From positions 39,219 to 103,218 of the forward strand of contig JAYYEI010000072.1 in assembly GCA_036159995.1 (NCBI GenBank): 64,000 nt of DNA, in the 5' to 3' direction. Below, piece after piece: positions 38,800 through 46,706 of the stretch. The notes under the pieces are model-generated. The model made no database searches and had not been told where the DNA came from. It saw only the letters and a list, made by a program, of their open reading frames with translations. Position numbers and translations under genes: made by a program. Origin of the DNA: UBA8752 sp036159995 (lineage in GTDB: Bacteria > Bacteroidota > Bacteroidia > Flavobacteriales_D > Sanyastnellaceae). Each line of letters starts with the position of its first letter. Positions within the stretch are counted from its first letter, which is position 1.

Positions 38800-39705
38800 T
38801 CAGAAGATGCCTCGCGAATCAAGTGGTGACCCTCTGTGCGCGTCCTTCAGGCGCCCCGTAGAGACGTGGGTGTAGTGCTGGGTTGCATTCAGGCTGCTGT
38901 GCCCGAGCAATTCCTTCACTGCGTTGATGTCCGCCCCACGGTTCAAGAGGTGCGTGGCGAACGAATGCCGGATGACGTGCGGGCTGCACTTGCTAAGCGA
39001 GCTCGTCTCCGTAATATAATGGTTGACGCGGCGGTAAACAAAGGCCGGATACAGTTCGCGGCCACTGTCGGTGACAATCAGGAATTCGCTGACACCGGGA
39101 CGGTTCCGCATGTATTCCTCGGCGAGATCCAGCAGGGTCTCCGACACCGGAATCAGACGCTCCTTGCCGCCCTTGCCGGACACCTTGATGGTCCGACGGC
39201 TGACTTGCACGTCGGCGTGCTTCAGCTTGATGAGCTCATCCTGGCGCATGCCCGTCTCGTAGAGCAGGGTCATCATGAGCCGGTCCCTCAGGCCCGCCCA
39301 ACTGTCCGGGAAGATGGAGCTGTCCAGCAGAGACTCCATGTTGCGCTCAGGCACGACCTCACGGACGCGCTTTTCAAGCTTCGGCAGGGAAACACCATTG
39401 CTGGGGTCGCGGTCCGTGAAGGACATGCGACGGGCATAGCGGTTGAATGTGCGGAACGCACTGACCTTCCGGTGGATGGTTCGGGGGCTGCGGCCCTCCT
39501 GCATCATGTGGACCACCCAGGCCCGCACCCAATCCCCCTCGATGCCCACCAACTCGTGGTGATCATACTTGTCGCTGAGGAAGCGCTGGAGCTGGTTGAG
39601 GTCCGAACGATAACAACGGAGGGTATGCACACTCCCCCTTTTCTCCTTCTCAAGGAAGTGGAGAAAAGCCTCCAACGGCTTTTGGGGTGAGATTGAAACA
39701 GACAT
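38800..39705 (-). CDS. Tyrosine recombinase, XerC/XerD family
   Basis: A 301-residue site-specific recombinase. The N-terminal SAM-like domain (PLEAFLHFLEKEKRGSVHTLRCYRSDL) precedes the catalytic domain with Arg in TGMRQDEL, Lys in GKGGKERLIP, His-x-x-Arg in HVIRHSFATH, His in LGHSSLNAT and the nucleophile Tyr in QHYTHVS. The setting between rpsU and hpf is the usual Bacteroidota chromosomal one, so this is more likely a chromosome-dimer recombinase than part of a mobile element. Whether it is the XerC or XerD partner is not clear. Confidence 0.92.
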   Translation of the reverse strand: MSVSISPQKPLEAFLHFLEKEKRGSVHTLRCYRSDLNQLQRFLSDKYDHHELVGIEGDWVRAWVVHMMQEGRSPRTIHRKVSAFRTFNRYARRMSFTDRDPSNGVSLPKLEKRVREVVPERNMESLLDSSIFPDSWAGLRDRLMMTLLYETGMRQDELIKLKHADVQVSRRTIKVSGKGGKERLIPVSETLLDLAEEYMRNRPGVSEFLIVTDSGRELYPAFVYRRVNHYITETSSLSKCSPHVIRHSFATHLLNRGADINAVKELLGHSSLNATQHYTHVSTGRLKDAHRGSPLDSRGIF

Positions 39706-39756
39706 TTGGTTTGGTTACGGCTAATATTACCCGACCAAACCCTTAGGGCCAAATTA

Positions 39757-39945
39757 TCAGCCCATCAATGCCTTCTTGTTTTTGTAGACGGCTTTCTTCA
39801 TCGCCTCGCGACGAACCGTCTTCGGCTTCACGTACTCCTTCCGGGCACGCAGCATGCGACCTGTTTTGGTGCGATCGAACTTCTTCTTGAAGCGCTTGAG
39901 CGCCCGTTCGATGTTTTCTCCCTCCTTGACCGGAATGATGAGCAT
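39757..39945 (-). CDS. rpsU: 30S ribosomal protein bS21
   Basis: A 62-residue, very basic small-subunit protein beginning MLIIPVKEGENIERALKRFKKK, with GRMLRARKEYVKP and a KKAVYKNKKALMG tail. S21 acts near the anti-Shine-Dalgarno end of 16S rRNA, and Bacteroidota ribosomes are known for hiding that end. It is followed after 51 bases by the xer gene. Confidence 0.97.
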   Translation of the reverse strand: MLIIPVKEGENIERALKRFKKKFDRTKTGRMLRARKEYVKPKTVRREAMKKAVYKNKKALMG

Positions 39946-39963
39946 GATGGAAAATTGGGACGG

Positions 39964-39971
39964 CGAAGATA
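39964..39971 (-). promoter_or_regulatory. Putative -7 box for rpsU
   Basis: The minus strand reads TATCTTCG, one mismatch from TAnnTTTG, 18 nt before the rpsU ATG and beyond the acyl-CoA dehydrogenase stop. Confidence 0.4.
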
Positions 39972-39998
39972 GTCGAAATCACGGACTTCCCTACCCCC

Positions 39999-41156
39999 TC
40001 ACGAGTATTGGGCTCCATTCCGGATGAGACCACGCGAGATGACGAGCTTCTGGATTTCACTCGTGCCCTCCCCAATCGTGCAGAGCTTGGCATCCCGGTA
40101 GTGCTTCTCCACCGGGAATTCCTTGGTATAGCCGTAGCCCCCGAAGACCTGGATGGCGTCCGTCGCCACCTCGACGCACATCTCCGAGGCCTGGTACTTC
40201 GCCATGGCCCCGAGCCGGGTCACGTCCCCTCCGTTCTCTTTGGCCCAGCAGGCCTTGTGGACCAGGTTCCGCGCGGCCTCGATTCCGACGGCCATGTCCG
40301 CCAACTTGAATCCGATGCCCTGAAAATGGGCAATGGACTGACCGAACTGCTCGCGCTGTTTGGCATAGTTCCGGGCCGCGTCGAAGGCCCCTCGGGCGAT
40401 GCCCAACGACAGGGCCGCGATGCTGATCCGGCCGCCGTCGAGAATCTTCATCGCTTGGATGAACCCCTCTCCGACTTCGCCCAGCACGTTGGCCGCCGGA
40501 ACACGACAGTCCTCAAAGACCAGTTCGGCCGTCTCGCTGGCGCGCATGCCCAGCTTGTCCTCCTTCTTGCCGCCCCGGAATCCAGGCGTTCCCCGCTCCA
40601 CGACCAAGGCCGTGATGCCGTGACTGTCGAGCAACTCTCCGGTCCTGACCAACACGACCGCCACTTCAGCCGTGATGCCATGTGTGATCCAGTTCTTGGT
40701 TCCGTTCAGCACCCATTCGTCGCCTTCCCGGACGGCGGTGCACCGCATCCGCATGGCATCCGACCCGGTTCCGGCCTCGGTCAATCCCCAGGCTCCAATG
40801 TGTTCGCCGGACGCGAGTCGGGGCAACCAGCGCTGCTTCTGCTCTTCGGCCCCAAACGTCAATATGTGGTTGGTACACAGGCTGTTGTGTGCCGCCATGC
40901 TCAGGCCCACCGCGCCGCAGACGGAAGCCAGCTCCTCAATCGCCGCCACGTATTCAAAGTACCCGAGACCGGCGCCACCATAGACCTCCGGCACCAGCAT
41001 GCCCAACAAACCGAGCTCGCCCATCCTTGAAAAGGTGTCCCGAGGAAAATGCTGGGCCTCGTCCCACTCCATAACGTGGGGCAGGATCTCCTTGGTGCTG
41101 AAGTCGCGCACCATGTCCCGGATGGCGGAAATTGTCTCTTTCTCCTCGAAGTTCAT
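39999..41156 (-). CDS. Acyl-CoA dehydrogenase
   Basis: A 385-residue flavoenzyme of fatty-acid or branched-chain beta-oxidation. It shows the three-domain ACAD layout: an N-terminal helical domain (GLLGMLVPEVYGGAGL), a beta-domain with GAWGLTEAGTGSD and NGTKNWITHG, and a C-terminal helical domain with REQFGQSIAHFQGIGFKLADM and QVFGGYGYTKEFPVEKHYRDAK. The catalytic Glu is in GEGTSEIQ, the position used by short-chain and butyryl-type enzymes. Chain-length preference cannot be read. Located between the HhH protein and rpsU. Confidence 0.95.
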   Translation of the reverse strand: MNFEEKETISAIRDMVRDFSTKEILPHVMEWDEAQHFPRDTFSRMGELGLLGMLVPEVYGGAGLGYFEYVAAIEELASVCGAVGLSMAAHNSLCTNHILTFGAEEQKQRWLPRLASGEHIGAWGLTEAGTGSDAMRMRCTAVREGDEWVLNGTKNWITHGITAEVAVVLVRTGELLDSHGITALVVERGTPGFRGGKKEDKLGMRASETAELVFEDCRVPAANVLGEVGEGFIQAMKILDGGRISIAALSLGIARGAFDAARNYAKQREQFGQSIAHFQGIGFKLADMAVGIEAARNLVHKACWAKENGGDVTRLGAMAKYQASEMCVEVATDAIQVFGGYGYTKEFPVEKHYRDAKLCTIGEGTSEIQKLVISRGLIRNGAQYS

Positions 41157-41183
41157 TGCGTCGGGATTGCCCTATAAATATCG

Positions 41184-42017
41184 TCAAGGATGTTCTTCCC
41201 CACCGCATCCGAGGTAGGGCAATACCCGATTCCATCGGGTAGAATCGAGAATCCGGCAGGATCTCAGCGTCTCCCAGCTCCCGCCGTGGTGGCCCACGTA
41301 CCGGGTCAGGGTCACCGCCTCACGACGGCCAATGCCCGGCAGCGCTTCCCACTCCTCCGCGGAGAGGGAGTCCGGACACCGCCTGTGCACGGCTTCGGGA
41401 CCACACGTGAATTTGGGCATGATGGCCCTGGCCAAGCTGTCCCAACCCAGCGCCTCGACCAGCAGGGACGTGTCCGCGAAACCACCCCACCGCCGGCGGG
41501 CGGCCAGGATTTTCCCGCTGACCCAGGGCCCCACACCGGGGAGGCCGATGAGGGTCAAGCTGTCTGCCACATTGAGGTCGACAGGTCTCGCCTGTTCCGC
41601 TTGGCTCGCTCCAACCATTCCGGGCTCCGGCAGGGATGAATCCGGTTTGACCGCCATTGCCTTCTGGCCTTTGTCTTCAAGGGTGGTGACATCGACCGGA
41701 AACACCATCCGGTCTCCATGCCGATCCAGCCAACCACTGGGCAGGACCCGCATCCGCCCCACCACCTCGGCATCTCGGAAGCCACCAACCGCCTGGCGAT
41801 ACCGCATGGCCGAGGCCGCCTGTCGGGGGCTCAGGCCAAGTCCGACCCACCCGGCCGAGTCCAGCCTGTCCACCTCAATTGGGGCCGTCGGAACCGCATT
41901 GACCAGCCCAGCCTCAAGAGCCTCTTCAGGGCCCGGTAGCCACCAGAGGGCCTCCAGCAACTCGGTCACGCCAATGGGCTCGACCGGCTCGCGCACCGCG
42001 GCCCACCATGCTTCCAT
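41184..42017 (-). CDS. Helix-hairpin-helix (ComEA-like) protein
   Basis: From the first standard start (ATG 42017) the product is 277 residues. It has helix-hairpin-helix motifs: LSPRQAASAMRYRQAVGGF, VDLNVADSLTLIGLPGVGP followed by KILAARRRWGGF, and a third copy at LSAEEWEALPGIGRREA. The reading frame stays open another 33 codons upstream, encoding a basic segment plus a hydrophobic helix (GVWLIGVILLLW). It could begin at a CTG (42116) that overlaps the symporter TGA. Relatives in Bacteroidota usually have such an N-terminal membrane helix, so the real start may be non-ATG. The role may be DNA binding at the membrane. Confidence 0.85.
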   Translation of the reverse strand: MEAWWAAVREPVEPIGVTELLEALWWLPGPEEALEAGLVNAVPTAPIEVDRLDSAGWVGLGLSPRQAASAMRYRQAVGGFRDAEVVGRMRVLPSGWLDRHGDRMVFPVDVTTLEDKGQKAMAVKPDSSLPEPGMVGASQAEQARPVDLNVADSLTLIGLPGVGPWVSGKILAARRRWGGFADTSLLVEALGWDSLARAIMPKFTCGPEAVHRRCPDSLSAEEWEALPGIGRREAVTLTRYVGHHGGSWETLRSCRILDSTRWNRVLPYLGCGGEEHP

Positions 42018-42112
42018 CCCGCCCCACAGGAGCAGGATGACCCCGATGAGCCAGACGCCAAGCCGCTCCTCCCTCAGGAGCGGGGCACGATGGGATTGGA
42101 AGGGGAAGCGCC

Positions 42113-43657
42113 TCAGTCGTAGCGCTTGACCTCACCCGACTTCACACGACCGAGATAGTCGGCCAGATCCTCCTTGACCTCCCCGGCAAGGAAGTACAGA
42201 CCGAGGACGTTGGGGAAGCACATGGCGAAGATCATGGCATCCCCGAAGTCGAATACGCTGCTCGCGCTGATGGCGCTGCCCACGATGACGAAGAGGCAGA
42301 ACACCGCCTTGTAACTCAGGTCAGCCGCCTTGGTCTCCCCAAAGAGATAGGTCCAGGCCTTTAGCCCGTAGTAGCTCCAGGAAATCATCGTGGAGAGAGC
42401 GAAGAGGATGACGGCCAGCGACAGGACACTGGGGAACCAGCTGATGCTCTGTTCGAAGCTGCTCGACGTCAAACCGATGGCGTCGAGGGAGCCGGACTGG
42501 GCATTGCCGAGGACCGTGACGGCATCGAACTGGCCGTAGTCCGTGATGACGATGACGAGGGCCGTCATGGTACAGATGACGACCGTGTCGATGAAGGGCT
42601 CGAGGAGGGCCACGATGCCCTCGCTGACCGGCTCATCGGTCTTGGCCGCACTGTGTGCGATCGAGGCCGAACCGATTCCCGCCTCGTTGGAGAAGGCCGC
42701 CCGGCGGATGCCCTGGATCAGCACACCGACCAGGCCGCCGTACATCGCCTCGGTGTCGAAGGCGCCGCTCAGGATGCGCCCGAAGGCGGTCGGAACGGCC
42801 CCGAGGTTGGTCAGAATGACCCACAAGGCACCGAGGATGTAGATGCCCACCATGAAGGGGACAATCTTGTCCGTCACCTTGGCGATGGACTTGATGCCGC
42901 CAAGAATGACCACGCCGACGATGCCCGCCATCACGGTGCCGAAGATCCACCCCTGTCCGTAGAGAAAGCTGGACTCGCCGCCGGTGACCGCGATGAGCTG
43001 CTGGGTGGCCTGATTGATCTGCACCATGTTGCCGCCTCCGAAGGAACCGCCAATGCAGGCGATGGCGAACAGGGCCGCGAGGACCTTGCCGAGGCCGGCG
43101 TTGCCCTTCTTGGCGAGGCCGTCACGCAGGTAGTACATCGGACCACCAGAGACCGAGCCGTCGGGATTCTGTCGGCGGTACTTCAGGCCGAGCGTGCACT
43201 CCACGAACTTGCTGCTCATGCCGAACAGGCCGGCGATGATCATCCAGAAGGTCGCGCCGGGGCCACCGAGGGACACCGCCACGGCCACACCGGCAATGTT
43301 GCCGACGCCCACCGTGCCGCTCAGGGCCGCGGTCAGCGCTTGGAAATGGGACACCTCCCCCTGATGGTTGGGGTCGTCGAATTTGCCGCGCACCACGTCC
43401 AGCGCATGACGGAACGCCCGGATGTTGACGAACTTGAAGTAGACCGTAAAGAAGAGGGCTCCGAAGAACAACCAGATCAAAACGAACGGGACCGAGAACT
43501 CGCCGATCTGGATGCTCCAGAAGATGATCGAGGTGATCACGTCGGTGATGGGCCCCATCACATTGTTGATGGCGTCGTCCACCGAGGCGGCGGAGGCGTG
43601 GAGGGGCAAAAGGAACAAGGCTGTCAGCGCAGTGCTGGCGGCAATCAGGCGTTTCAT
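42113..43657 (-). CDS. Alanine/glycine:cation symporter (AGCS family)
   Basis: A 514-residue inner-membrane Na+- or H+-coupled amino-acid carrier. A cleavable or first hydrophobic segment (RLIAASTALTALFLLPLHASA) is followed by the family motif region FQALTAALSGTVGVGNIAGVA, GGPGATFWMIIAG and SGGPMYYLRDGL, and about ten further helices, including AAFSNEAGIGSASIAHSAA, a conserved AGCS segment. The ATG at 43657 gives the best signal-like start. The HhH frame overlaps or abuts the stop codon, suggesting coupling downstream. Confidence 0.94.
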   Translation of the reverse strand: MKRLIAASTALTALFLLPLHASAASVDDAINNVMGPITDVITSIIFWSIQIGEFSVPFVLIWLFFGALFFTVYFKFVNIRAFRHALDVVRGKFDDPNHQGEVSHFQALTAALSGTVGVGNIAGVAVAVSLGGPGATFWMIIAGLFGMSSKFVECTLGLKYRRQNPDGSVSGGPMYYLRDGLAKKGNAGLGKVLAALFAIACIGGSFGGGNMVQINQATQQLIAVTGGESSFLYGQGWIFGTVMAGIVGVVILGGIKSIAKVTDKIVPFMVGIYILGALWVILTNLGAVPTAFGRILSGAFDTEAMYGGLVGVLIQGIRRAAFSNEAGIGSASIAHSAAKTDEPVSEGIVALLEPFIDTVVICTMTALVIVITDYGQFDAVTVLGNAQSGSLDAIGLTSSSFEQSISWFPSVLSLAVILFALSTMISWSYYGLKAWTYLFGETKAADLSYKAVFCLFVIVGSAISASSVFDFGDAMIFAMCFPNVLGLYFLAGEVKEDLADYLGRVKSGEVKRYD

Positions 43658-43697
43658 GAATCGATTGGTTCGCGTTGGCCGCAATATAGGCCGCAGG

Positions 43698-44747
43698 TCA
43701 CGCCTCCGGCGGAGGAGGGCCGTCCGGAGTTTGCAGACCGAACAAACGGTTGAGCAGACGGAGCTGGTTCTCGTTGCCGAGAACGAAGAGCTTGCAGGCG
43801 TTGTCGAGCGCCGTGTCCGGACCGGGGTTGATGACGAACTCCCCAGCGGACGTCTTGACCCCGATCACATTGACCCCAAGTCGGTTCCGGGCGTCCACCT
43901 CACCGAGGGTCGGCAGGCGGAAGTCGCTGGGCAGATCCTTGACGTCAATCTCCTCGAGGTTGATCGCGTCCTTGCCCTGGATCCGGATGTGGTCGATGAA
44001 ATCCATGACGTCCGGATTGGCCACCAGGGAGGCCATGTGGGCGCCTCCGACCGTGTCGGGCATGATCACGTTGTCGGCCCCGGCGCGGCGGAGCTTGGCA
44101 ACGGAGCCGGCCTGTGAGGCCCGGCTGATCAGCATGGCTTTGGCGTTGTGCTCGCGAACGGACAGCACGGTATACAGGTTGTCGGCGTCGCTCGGCAGGG
44201 TGCAGATGACGGCCCGGGCGCGTTCGACAGCGGCGGCCATCAGGCGGTCATCCCGGGTGGCATCCCCTGAGATCACCAGGGGCGTCAATCCCTCCCGCAG
44301 CTGGGCCACGAGTTCTTCGTCCTTCTCCACGATGACCACCTCGTACCCCTTGTCCTTGAGGTCGGCGTAGGCCTTCTCTCCCACACGGCCATAGCCGCAC
44401 ACGATGACGTGGTTGCTGAGGTTGTCGATGCTGCGTTCCAATTTCCTGGCCTTGAAGAGATCCCGGTATTCTCCTGCCACGAAGTACGTGGTCACCGCCG
44501 AGATCGTGTAGGCGAAGGTACCGATGGAGAAGATGATGAGCAGGCTGGTGAAGACCATCCCGTTCGGACTCAGTTCGTGCACCTCCCGGAACCCCACGGT
44601 GCTGACCGTAATCATGGTCATGTAGAAGGCCTCGATGAAGGTGTAATCCTCCAGGATCATGAAGCCCACGCTGCCCACAACGATGACCAGCGCCACCACC
44701 GTTAGCGACAGGGCAATCCGTCCGAATGTCTTGAAGCGGTAGAGCAC
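43698..44747 (-). CDS. Potassium channel with RCK (TrkA-N/TrkA-C) domains
   Basis: A 349-residue 2-TM K+ channel read from a GTG. TM1 is SLTVVALVIVVGSVGFMIL, then a pore loop and TM2 (MVFTSLLIIFSIGTFAYTI). The cytosolic part is a TrkA-N nucleotide-binding domain (HVIVCGYGRVGEKAYADL) and a TrkA-C domain from about residue 245. The selectivity filter reads TVGFR: the fifth filter residue, normally Gly, is Arg (codon 44585-44587). TAACTTTC lies 4 nt before the GTG, overlapping the pyrF stop. Ion selectivity is therefore uncertain. Confidence 0.88.
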   Translation of the reverse strand: MLYRFKTFGRIALSLTVVALVIVVGSVGFMILEDYTFIEAFYMTMITVSTVGFREVHELSPNGMVFTSLLIIFSIGTFAYTISAVTTYFVAGEYRDLFKARKLERSIDNLSNHVIVCGYGRVGEKAYADLKDKGYEVVIVEKDEELVAQLREGLTPLVISGDATRDDRLMAAAVERARAVICTLPSDADNLYTVLSVREHNAKAMLISRASQAGSVAKLRRAGADNVIMPDTVGGAHMASLVANPDVMDFIDHIRIQGKDAINLEEIDVKDLPSDFRLPTLGEVDARNRLGVNVIGVKTSAGEFVINPGPDTALDNACKLFVLGNENQLRLLNRLFGLQTPDGPPPPEA

Positions 44748-44751
44748 GATG

Positions 44752-44759
44752 GAAAGTTA
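44752..44759 (-). promoter_or_regulatory. Putative -7 box for the K+ channel gene
   Basis: The minus strand reads TAACTTTC, one mismatch from TAnnTTTG, 4 nt before the GTG start and overlapping the pyrF stop codon. Confidence 0.3.
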
Positions 44760-45578
44760 ACGGGACGCCGCCAATTCCACGGCCATCGCCTGCTGGAGCC
44801 GCAGGGCCTCGGCTCGGGCGGCCTCCGCGAAATCCTCACTGCTGGACGCATACATGAGGCTGCGGCCCACGTTGACCAGCAACCCTCCGGCGAGCGACTC
44901 CGCCCAACCGGCTGCACAGACCGCCTCCAGGGTGCCGCCCTGGGCTCCGACCCCCGGTACGAGCAGGAAGCGCTCGGGGACCACCGCCCTTACCTCAGCG
45001 AGCCATTCGGGCCGGGTCGCCCCGACGACGTACATGAGGCGATCGGCCCCGGCGTAGGTGCTGCTGACCTCGAGGACCCGCCGCCACAGAGGCTGTCCGC
45101 CGTCCGCCCCGTGGAACTCAAAGTCCTCTGCGCCCGGGTTGGAGGTGGCCGCCAACAGGATGGTCCACTTGTCTTCGAAGGCGAGGAAAGGTTCGACGCT
45201 GTCCCGGCCCATGTAAGGCGCCACGGTCACGGCATCGGCGTTCCAAGCCTCAAAAGCCGCACGGGCATACCGCGTGGCCGTGTTCCCGATGTCCCCCCGC
45301 TTCGCATCCGCGATGCGCAGGCACCCCTCGGGAATCGCGTCCATGGTCTGTTGGAGGACATCCCACCCCTCAGCGCCCAGGGCTTCGTAGAAAGCGACGT
45401 TGGGCTTGTAGGCCACCGCGAGGTCGGAGGTGGCGTCGATCAGGGCCCGGTTGAAGGCGAGGACAGCCTCCGGCCCCGAGCCCAGGTGAGCGGGCATCCG
45501 GTCCGGGTCCGGATCGAGCCCCACGCACAGGAAGGACTGCTTTTGGCGGATGGTGTCGATAAGGGTCTGACGGTCCAT
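44757..45578 (-). CDS. pyrF: Orotidine 5'-phosphate decarboxylase
   Basis: Last step of UMP synthesis. The 273-residue length places it in the longer (subfamily 2) PyrF group. Key segments are LCVGLDPDPDRMP, YKPNVAFYEALG and the catalytic DAKRGDIGNT, with the phosphate-binding VGRSLMYA near the end. The ATG at 45578 follows a -7-like box by 6 nt. It sits downstream of prfA and purM on the same strand, an order found in other Bacteroidota, so it may be both co-transcribed and independently started. Confidence 0.97.
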   Translation of the reverse strand: MDRQTLIDTIRQKQSFLCVGLDPDPDRMPAHLGSGPEAVLAFNRALIDATSDLAVAYKPNVAFYEALGAEGWDVLQQTMDAIPEGCLRIADAKRGDIGNTATRYARAAFEAWNADAVTVAPYMGRDSVEPFLAFEDKWTILLAATSNPGAEDFEFHGADGGQPLWRRVLEVSSTYAGADRLMYVVGATRPEWLAEVRAVVPERFLLVPGVGAQGGTLEAVCAAGWAESLAGGLLVNVGRSLMYASSSEDFAEAARAEALRLQQAMAVELAASR

Positions 45579-45584
45579 GAGGCG

Positions 45585-45592
45585 CGAAGGTA
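45585..45592 (-). promoter_or_regulatory. Putative -7 box for pyrF
   Basis: The minus strand reads TACCTTCG, one mismatch from TAnnTTTG, ending 6 nt before the pyrF ATG. Confidence 0.4.
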
Positions 45593-45616
45593 TTGCCCGG
45601 CCCCTCCCCTTTTCCG

Positions 45617-46705
45617 TCACTCGGGGCGCTCAATGCCGGCTTGTTTCAACCGCTCGGTCCGCTCCGTGGTCCGCAGGGCCTGGACCACCTCATCCAACTC
45701 CCCGCCGAGGACGCGGTCGAGCGCATGGACCGTCAGGCCGATGCGGTGGTCGGTGACCCGACCCTGTGGATAATTGTAGGTCCGGATCTTGCCCGAACGG
45801 TCCCCGGTGCCCACCTGCGACTTGCGCTCCGCAGCCTCCTTGGCCCGGCGTGCGAGGTCCTCCGCCTCCCACAGGCGAGTCCGCAACACCGTCAGGGCCT
45901 GCTCGTAATTGGCGTGCTGGGACCGCCCGTCCTGACACTCCACCACCACGCCGGTCGGAAGGTGGGTGAGCCGGACGGCGCTCTCCGTCTTGTTGACGTG
46001 CTGTCCGCCCGCTCCGCTCGCGCGGAACGTGTCCTTCCGGACGTCCTTCAGGTCCAGCTCAAAGTCGGTGTGCTCGGCTTGGGGCAGGATGGCCACGGTG
46101 GCCGCACTCGTGTGGATGCGCCCCTGGGATTCCGTGGCGGGCACCCGCTGTACCCGGTGCGTGCCGCTCTCGTACTTGAGGTGGCCGAAGACCGCATCGC
46201 CTGTGACGCGGGCCACGACCTCCTTGAAGCCTCCGGCCGTTCCTTCACTCGCGCTGATGCCTTCGACCGTCCACCCCCGCGCCTCGCAGAAACGGGTGTA
46301 CATGCGAAACAGGTCACCCGCCCAGAGGGCCGCCTCATCGCCCCCGGTGCCGGCACGCACCTCGAGGATACAATCCCGCCGGTCGCTCGGGTCATCGGGC
46401 ACGAGGGCCTCCTGCAATTCGTGGGACCATCGGGCCTGCAACGCCTCCAGCCGGGCTACCTCCTCGGCGGCCATCTGCCGGAGCTCGACATCCTCACTGC
46501 GCGCGTCCTCCCGGGCGGCCTGCAAGGCGAAATCCGCTTCCCGGTATTGCCGGATGCGCTGGACGAGGGGATCGAGTTCGCTGTAGTCCCGCATCGCCAT
46601 CCGGTAGGCCTCCGGATCGGCAATGATCTCCGGATCAATCACGCGAAGCGACAGCTCGCGGTGCCGGTCCTCCAAGGCCGCCAGTCGGTCCAGCAGCCTC
46701 TCCAT
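45617..46705 (-). CDS. prfA: Peptide chain release factor 1
   Basis: Class I release factor reading UAA and UAG. The 362-residue product has an N-terminal coiled-coil domain, the stop-codon specificity tripeptide PAT in RVPATESQGRIHTS at about residues 180-190 (PxT is the RF1 form), and the peptidyl-hydrolysis GGQ motif in SGAGGQHVNKTESA at about residue 228. It begins one base after the purM stop. The ATG at 46705 gives the usual N-terminus MERLLDRL. Confidence 0.98.
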   Translation of the reverse strand: MERLLDRLAALEDRHRELSLRVIDPEIIADPEAYRMAMRDYSELDPLVQRIRQYREADFALQAAREDARSEDVELRQMAAEEVARLEALQARWSHELQEALVPDDPSDRRDCILEVRAGTGGDEAALWAGDLFRMYTRFCEARGWTVEGISASEGTAGGFKEVVARVTGDAVFGHLKYESGTHRVQRVPATESQGRIHTSAATVAILPQAEHTDFELDLKDVRKDTFRASGAGGQHVNKTESAVRLTHLPTGVVVECQDGRSQHANYEQALTVLRTRLWEAEDLARRAKEAAERKSQVGTGDRSGKIRTYNYPQGRVTDHRIGLTVHALDRVLGGELDEVVQALRTTERTERLKQAGIERPE

Positions 46706-46706
46706 C

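Noticed and set aside
38800..39705. Mobile element or integron suggested by the tyrosine recombinase
   Set aside because: It is embedded between rpsU and hpf in conserved core context, with no attachment-site repeats, cargo genes or tRNA 3'-end duplication seen; the tRNA cluster downstream is intact.
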